Shown here in pieces: positions 13,088 through 16,387 of a stretch of 16,387 bases of DNA (within the stretch, counting starts at the first letter, position 1; each line of letters begins with the position of its first letter). The stretch is from NCBI GenBank assembly GCA_027021185.1, contig JALUUU010000042.1, positions 1 to 16,387 on the forward strand, given 5' to 3'. The DNA is from an archaeon (GTDB lineage Archaea > Hydrothermarchaeota > Hydrothermarchaeia > Hydrothermarchaeales > JALUUU01). Both the position numbers and the translations under genes were made by a program. Under the pieces are notes generated by a model. It did no database searches and was not told the origin of the DNA. It saw only the letters and a list, made by a program, of their open reading frames with translations.

Positions 13088-13591
13088 ATGTGGAGGGATA
13101 TAGAAGAATATTTCGAGGGTTATCCCTCACAAAAAAAAGTTGCCCTCTACCTCCTGCGTAGAGGGTTTCAAGTGGGGGAGGATGGAAGAATAAGGAGCGG
13201 CGGGGTGGCCATTCCTCACGCCCAGATAGCCAAAGAGTTAGGCATTGACCGCCGTACCGTGGACGTGGCTGCTCTGAGGATCCTGAAAAACCCAAGGCTC
13301 AAGGAGATATATCAGAGCCTGCAGACCATAGCCTACCTCGGCGACACGGCCAGATACCTCGGCCTCGGGGTTGTGATAATCTCCGTGGAGGACGCCAGCC
13401 GACCTGGGATAATAGGGGCCGTGGCCAGCAAGATAGCGGAGCACGGCATAGCCATAAGGCAGGCGATTGCCGATGACCCCTACCTTACGGACAACCCAAA
13501 GTTCACAGTCATAGCGGACGGAAAGATCCCCGGAGACCTCATAGAAGACCTCAAGAGGATAAAGGGCGTGAAGAACATCACCATCTATTGA
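13088..13591 (+). CDS. HTH-ACT domain protein (COG2061-like amino-acid regulator)
   Basis: A 167-residue protein. Residues 1 to about 80 carry a helix-turn-helix (VAIPHAQIAKELGIDRRTVDVAALRIL). Residues about 95-167 are an ACT domain (LGLGVVIISVEDASRPGIIGAVASKIAEHGIAIRQAIADD, then KFTVIADGKIP and a final VKNITIY strand). COG2061 proteins are annotated as predicted allosteric regulators of homoserine dehydrogenase; this is not demonstrated. I chose ATG 13088, which has GAGAGGAA about 7 bp upstream. Longer frames would begin inside the tRNA gene. The 3' end overlaps the convergent HD gene by 14 bp. Confidence 0.85.
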   Translation: MWRDIEEYFEGYPSQKKVALYLLRRGFQVGEDGRIRSGGVAIPHAQIAKELGIDRRTVDVAALRILKNPRLKEIYQSLQTIAYLGDTARYLGLGVVIISVEDASRPGIIGAVASKIAEHGIAIRQAIADDPYLTDNPKFTVIADGKIPGDLIEDLKRIKGVKNITIY

Positions 13592-14084
13592 TCCAGCTCT
13601 GGATCTCCTCGTGGAGGGCCTTATATCTCTTTATAGCTGGATGACCGTCTCCCAGGATCTTCCTAAATTTATCAATGCTCTCCTCGAAGGTGAGATGTCT
13701 GCTGCCCAGCACCAAATTGTCCGCGTATGCAACTATTTTTTCCTCCGGCGTAACAGGGACAAAATTCCTGGCGGGGAGCCCCATCTTAACTGCCTCCTCC
13801 CGCGGGATCCCTGCGCCGATATGCCGCTCTATGGCTCTGACGACCTCCTCCCTAGCACCGAGCTCCCTGGCCATCTCTGCACCAACTACCGCGTGCTCTA
13901 TGCCGTTGGTCTTACACCTGCCGATGTCGTGGAGCAGGGCGGCCTCGCGTATAACATCCATGTCCACATTCACCTTAACCCTGGCCGCGATATCGAGGGC
14001 TTTTTCTAAAACAGCGAGGCAGTGCTTTACCACCCACCTGGAGCATCCGATTTTCTCCAGGTCCTCCGGACCAAAACTAGCCAT
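13578..14084 (-). CDS. HD-domain phosphohydrolase-like protein (TIGR00295 type)
   Basis: A 168-residue HD-superfamily protein. The metal ligands are visible as His21, the His52-Asp53 doublet in ALLHDIGR, His64 (GIEHAVVGAE), His88 (IERHIGAG) and Asp122 (VAYADNL). Archaeal TIGR00295 proteins have no proven substrate; the HD domain predicts phosphomonoesterase or phosphodiesterase action on a nucleotide. The ATG overlaps the tfe stop codon by 8 bp (ATGGCTAG), so translation is coupled to tfe. Confidence 0.87.
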   Translation of the reverse strand: MASFGPEDLEKIGCSRWVVKHCLAVLEKALDIAARVKVNVDMDVIREAALLHDIGRCKTNGIEHAVVGAEMARELGAREEVVRAIERHIGAGIPREEAVKMGLPARNFVPVTPEEKIVAYADNLVLGSRHLTFEESIDKFRKILGDGHPAIKRYKALHEEIQSWINRW

Positions 14085-14595
14085 TCCCTATTTCCTTTTT
14101 GAGCCTGCTTATCTCCTCCTCCAGGCTCATAACGGTGCTCTGGTTGTCGAAGTACTCCATCAACCCCTGGCACTGCGGGCACTTGAACTCGTACTCGCTG
14201 GCTATGTCGAAGGGGATCTTGGAGTTATCGTTTTTACAGAAGAAGAAGATATTCGAGGTCTCAAATTCGAGCTTCTTGGTAAGCTCCTCGAGGATGCGTC
14301 TCTTCCTCTCTGTGAGGATGTCGTATATCCTCTCCAGGTCCAGCCTCCAGGTGTATATGTACCAGCCGATCTCCCTGTCCTTTGTTCTTGTATACGAGGC
14401 CAGCCTGTAATCGTAGAGCCTGTAGAGGATCTTCCTGACAACATTGAGCTTTATTCCTGTCTGCTCCGCTATCTCCTCGTCGGTGGCCTCGTCATCGCTG
14501 AGAAACCTCACGACCTCAAGGCCTTCCTCACCGATGATTTCCTGCAAAAACTGACGGGCCTCCGAATCACTGAGAATTGACTTACCATTGTTCAC
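14077..14595 (-). CDS. tfe: Transcription factor E, alpha subunit
   Basis: TFE helps TBP and TFB open archaeal promoters and stays with RNA polymerase in early elongation; it matches the N-terminal half of eukaryotic TFIIE-alpha. Residues about 13-90 form the extended winged helix (ATDEEIAEQTGIKLNVVRKILYRLYDYRLASY). A zinc ribbon follows at about 117-150 and a C-terminal coiled-coil-like helix at 155-172. The ribbon keeps Cys120, Cys139 and Cys142, but the second cysteine of the first pair is Asp123 (C-K-N-D), so only three of four ligands are present. The start is GTG 14595, preceded by AGGAGGAG. The gene lies between trm56 and the HD gene. Confidence 0.93.
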   Translation of the reverse strand: MNNGKSILSDSEARQFLQEIIGEEGLEVVRFLSDDEATDEEIAEQTGIKLNVVRKILYRLYDYRLASYTRTKDREIGWYIYTWRLDLERIYDILTERKRRILEELTKKLEFETSNIFFFCKNDNSKIPFDIASEYEFKCPQCQGLMEYFDNQSTVMSLEEEISRLKKEIGNG

Positions 14596-14625
14596 CGAAT
14601 CTCCTCCTCTACTATATCCAAAATA

Positions 14626-15135
14626 TTAACATTTTAAAATCCTTTTTGACCTCTTCGACGGCACAACCCTGTATCTCCCACCGAATTCTTTACGCAGTTC
14701 TCGGCCCCGGTACAGCCTGTCCAGGAAGACCGCCAGTGCGCTCACCTCGCTGTGGGGCTGGTTTGTAATCGCCACGTTGTAATCCGCCTCCCCGAATACT
14801 TCGCCCGGCACCTTCTCAGCCCCCACGATGACGAGGATGTCCTTGTCTGCACTCCTTATCTCCTCTATCACATCATCCACAGGGAGCCCGTACATCGTGA
14901 GATGAACCTTCAGCCCATCCCACTTCTTCATGTAGGGCCTCCATTTCACCGGCTTTATGAAGAAGTCTCCCCCCCAGCGCTCCACCACATCCTTGACGCT
15001 TTCCTCAACCCTTTCGTCGAGGGTGTCCATGACCATGCCCGATGCCCCGAAAGCCCTGGCGGTGAGGGCAACATGGGTGGTTACCCTTCTATCCCTTAAT
15101 GGACGGTGACCCAGCCTCAGGACAACGACCTTCAT
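14626..15135 (-). CDS. trm56: tRNA (cytidine-56-2'-O)-methyltransferase, aTrm56
   Basis: A SPOUT-class methyltransferase that makes 2'-O-methyl-C56 in the T loop of archaeal tRNAs. The N-terminal block L-R-L-G-H-R-P-x-R-D-x-R-x-T-T-H-V-A-L-T-A-R-A-F-G-A is diagnostic. The SAM-binding knot region has ILVIVGAEKVPGEVFGEADYNVAITNQPHSEVSALAVFLD (about 99-138). At 169 residues it is slightly shorter than many homologues. The ATG overlaps the cdc6 stop as ATGA (15132-15135), and tfe follows after 30 bp. Confidence 0.95.
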   Translation of the reverse strand: MKVVVLRLGHRPLRDRRVTTHVALTARAFGASGMVMDTLDERVEESVKDVVERWGGDFFIKPVKWRPYMKKWDGLKVHLTMYGLPVDDVIEEIRSADKDILVIVGAEKVPGEVFGEADYNVAITNQPHSEVSALAVFLDRLYRGRELRKEFGGRYRVVPSKRSKRILKC

Positions 15136-16256
15136 TTTCCCTGGGCCTCTTTTATTTCATCGCCGCGATACCTGGAAACTATGTCTCTGGTCCGCCCCTT
15201 CTTACCCTTCCCCTTGAACCTGGTATCGATAAGTCTCAGGGCCTCAAGCTTATCTAGGGCTCGGTAGAACTTGGTATAGCTCTGCCCTGTCCTGGCTTTG
15301 TAGTCCTTATACAGAACCCCAGAGGCGGCCTCCCCTTTCTCAGCTATGAGCTTTACCAGGAGGAGTTCTTCTTCGCTCAGGGATGACAACACCTCTCTTA
15401 AGGCGACAAGCCTGGAGCCCTCGAAGGCCTTCTCCACATGCCGGGGCTTTATCTTCCTGCTGCCTTCGAGCTCGGCGTTGATGGCGCTCTTCCTCAGAAG
15501 TTCTATTCCCATCCTGAGGTCGCCGTGAGTGAAGGCATAGTCAGCTATCATATCCACAACTTCCTCCGGGACAACACCGGGGTTGAAGCCTTCTTTTACA
15601 CGGCTCTTCAGGATCTCCAGGATCTCCCCCGCCTTGTAGGGCTGGAAAAAGATCTCGTATGGGCGATAGATTGAGCTGACCTTCAGATCCAGCTTGTATG
15701 AGTAGCCGATATCGGAGAGGATGCCGAAGACGGCGGTCTTGGCTCCTGGATAGACCTCGTGAGCCCTCAGGAGGTCGTATATTATATCGTTGGCGTGTCT
15801 GTCGTAGAAGAGATAGTTCATGTCGTCAAGGGCCACCACCAGGCTCTTGTCCTCCTTCTCCAGCTTCCTGAATATTGCCGCATATATCCTGGGGAAGGGA
15901 ACGCCCGTCTCCGGGGGGAGGTGCCCCACAACCTTCTTGTGGATCTGCGAGAAAACAGAGAATTTGCTGGTGTGGATCTGGCAGTTCACATGTACACACA
16001 CCACCCGGGAGGTTACCTCCTCGACCTTTGAGAACATGAGCCTGACGGCCGTGGTCTTACCTGTGGCAGGAGCCCCGGTTATCCTTGTGTTCATTGCCCT
16101 GCCCCCTCTTACCGCAGGCTTCAGACAGTACTCAATCTCACGGAGCTGAGAGTCTCTAAAGTTAAAGTCCCTGGGGATATAGTCAAAGTCGAATACCCTC
16201 TCGTCTTTGAATAAACTCTCTTCCTCCATGAGGTGGTCCTCAAAGAAACGCCCCAT
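15132..16256 (-). CDS. cdc6: Orc1/Cdc6 replication initiator
   Basis: An AAA+ origin-binding protein of 374 residues. Walker A is GAPATGKTT (61-69). Walker B is VVALDD (140-145), ending in Asp145 where most Orc1/Cdc6 proteins have Glu. Sensor 1 lies in AVFGILSD and sensor 2 in GDLRMGIELLRKSA. A winged-helix DNA-binding domain makes up the last about 80 residues (SYTKFYRALDKLEALRLID). The basic tail (FKGKGKKGRTR) fits DNA contact. It starts with ATG, has a TATA box at leaderless distance, and leads a tight minus-strand cluster with trm56, tfe and the HD gene. Confidence 0.92.
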   Translation of the reverse strand: MGRFFEDHLMEEESLFKDERVFDFDYIPRDFNFRDSQLREIEYCLKPAVRGGRAMNTRITGAPATGKTTAVRLMFSKVEEVTSRVVCVHVNCQIHTSKFSVFSQIHKKVVGHLPPETGVPFPRIYAAIFRKLEKEDKSLVVALDDMNYLFYDRHANDIIYDLLRAHEVYPGAKTAVFGILSDIGYSYKLDLKVSSIYRPYEIFFQPYKAGEILEILKSRVKEGFNPGVVPEEVVDMIADYAFTHGDLRMGIELLRKSAINAELEGSRKIKPRHVEKAFEGSRLVALREVLSSLSEEELLLVKLIAEKGEAASGVLYKDYKARTGQSYTKFYRALDKLEALRLIDTRFKGKGKKGRTRDIVSRYRGDEIKEAQGK

Positions 16257-16387
16257 GGATTTAAAAGTTGGTGCTTGAGGGTATAAAGTTTTTGAGGTGA
16301 GAGGAGGCGGAGAGGGGGTAAGAAATAGAGCCTCTCCTCACCATCAGCTTGTTGCCTCAGCCACCTGGACGCAGCTGACTTCCTGCA
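16257..16387. other. Region upstream of cdc6: promoter and long inverted repeat
   Basis: The minus strand has AACTTTATACCC (16279-16290), a TATA box about 29 bp before the cdc6 ATG, again a leaderless layout. Beyond it GGTGAGAGGAGGC (16296-16308) pairs with GCCTCTCCTCACC (16330-16342) over 13 positions with one mismatch and one G-T wobble, around a 21-bp loop. Archaeal origins often lie next to cdc6, but I see no origin-recognition boxes here. The window ends before this region does. Confidence 0.5.

Overview
The window reads as a chromosomal segment of a euryarchaeon, with GC slightly above 50%. Evidence for archaea: a HerA/NurA pair, archaeal transcription factor E, the tRNA-C56 methyltransferase aTrm56, an Orc1/Cdc6 initiator, SfsA, a UPF0058 protein, and TATA boxes centred about 26 bp upstream of several start codons (leaderless mRNAs). 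A formylmethanofuran dehydrogenase subunit B points to a methanogen, a methane/alkane oxidiser or an Archaeoglobus-like C1 metabolism. The lineage cannot be fixed more closely by eye.

Layout. 1-500: 3' end of an IS110/IS1111-family insertion sequence with a structured non-coding tail. 593-3114 (+): nurA-herA, DNA end resection, 4-bp overlap. 3142-5551 (-): a small EF-Tu domain-2-like protein, a stand-alone receiver domain, a GIY-YIG/DUF123 protein and fwdB. 5639-6719: a rubrerythrin-like protein and an Lrp/AsnC regulator diverging from a 238-bp region with three spaced inverted repeats. 6714-8644 (-): sfsA, a 2x[4Fe-4S] ferredoxin, tRNA-Glu(CTC), a COG1633 ferritin-like protein and UPF0058. 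8708-11070: an XPD/DinG-like helicase and a macro-domain protein diverging from a shared 62-bp promoter region. 11080-12732 (-): queC, a ribbon-helix-helix regulator and an HhH DNA-glycosylase-like gene that seems frameshifted near its start. 12733-12997: non-coding, with a 24-bp palindrome and a promoter-plus-hairpin that may be a small RNA. 12998-13591 (+): tRNA-Val(TAC) and an HTH-ACT regulator. 13578-16256 (-): cdc6, trm56, tfe and an HD-domain gene, closely packed and probably one operon. 16257-16387: cdc6 promoter and a long inverted repeat.

Most genes are housekeeping information processing (replication, repair, transcription, tRNA modification) or redox/oxygen-defence functions. I see no defence island, CRISPR array or integrated virus. 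The least explained parts are the structured RNA next to the transposase, the operator-like repeats by the Lrp and RHH genes, the frameshifted HhH gene, the candidate RNA at about 12874-12960, the helicase with a DEGD Walker B motif, and fwdB away from the other fwd genes.
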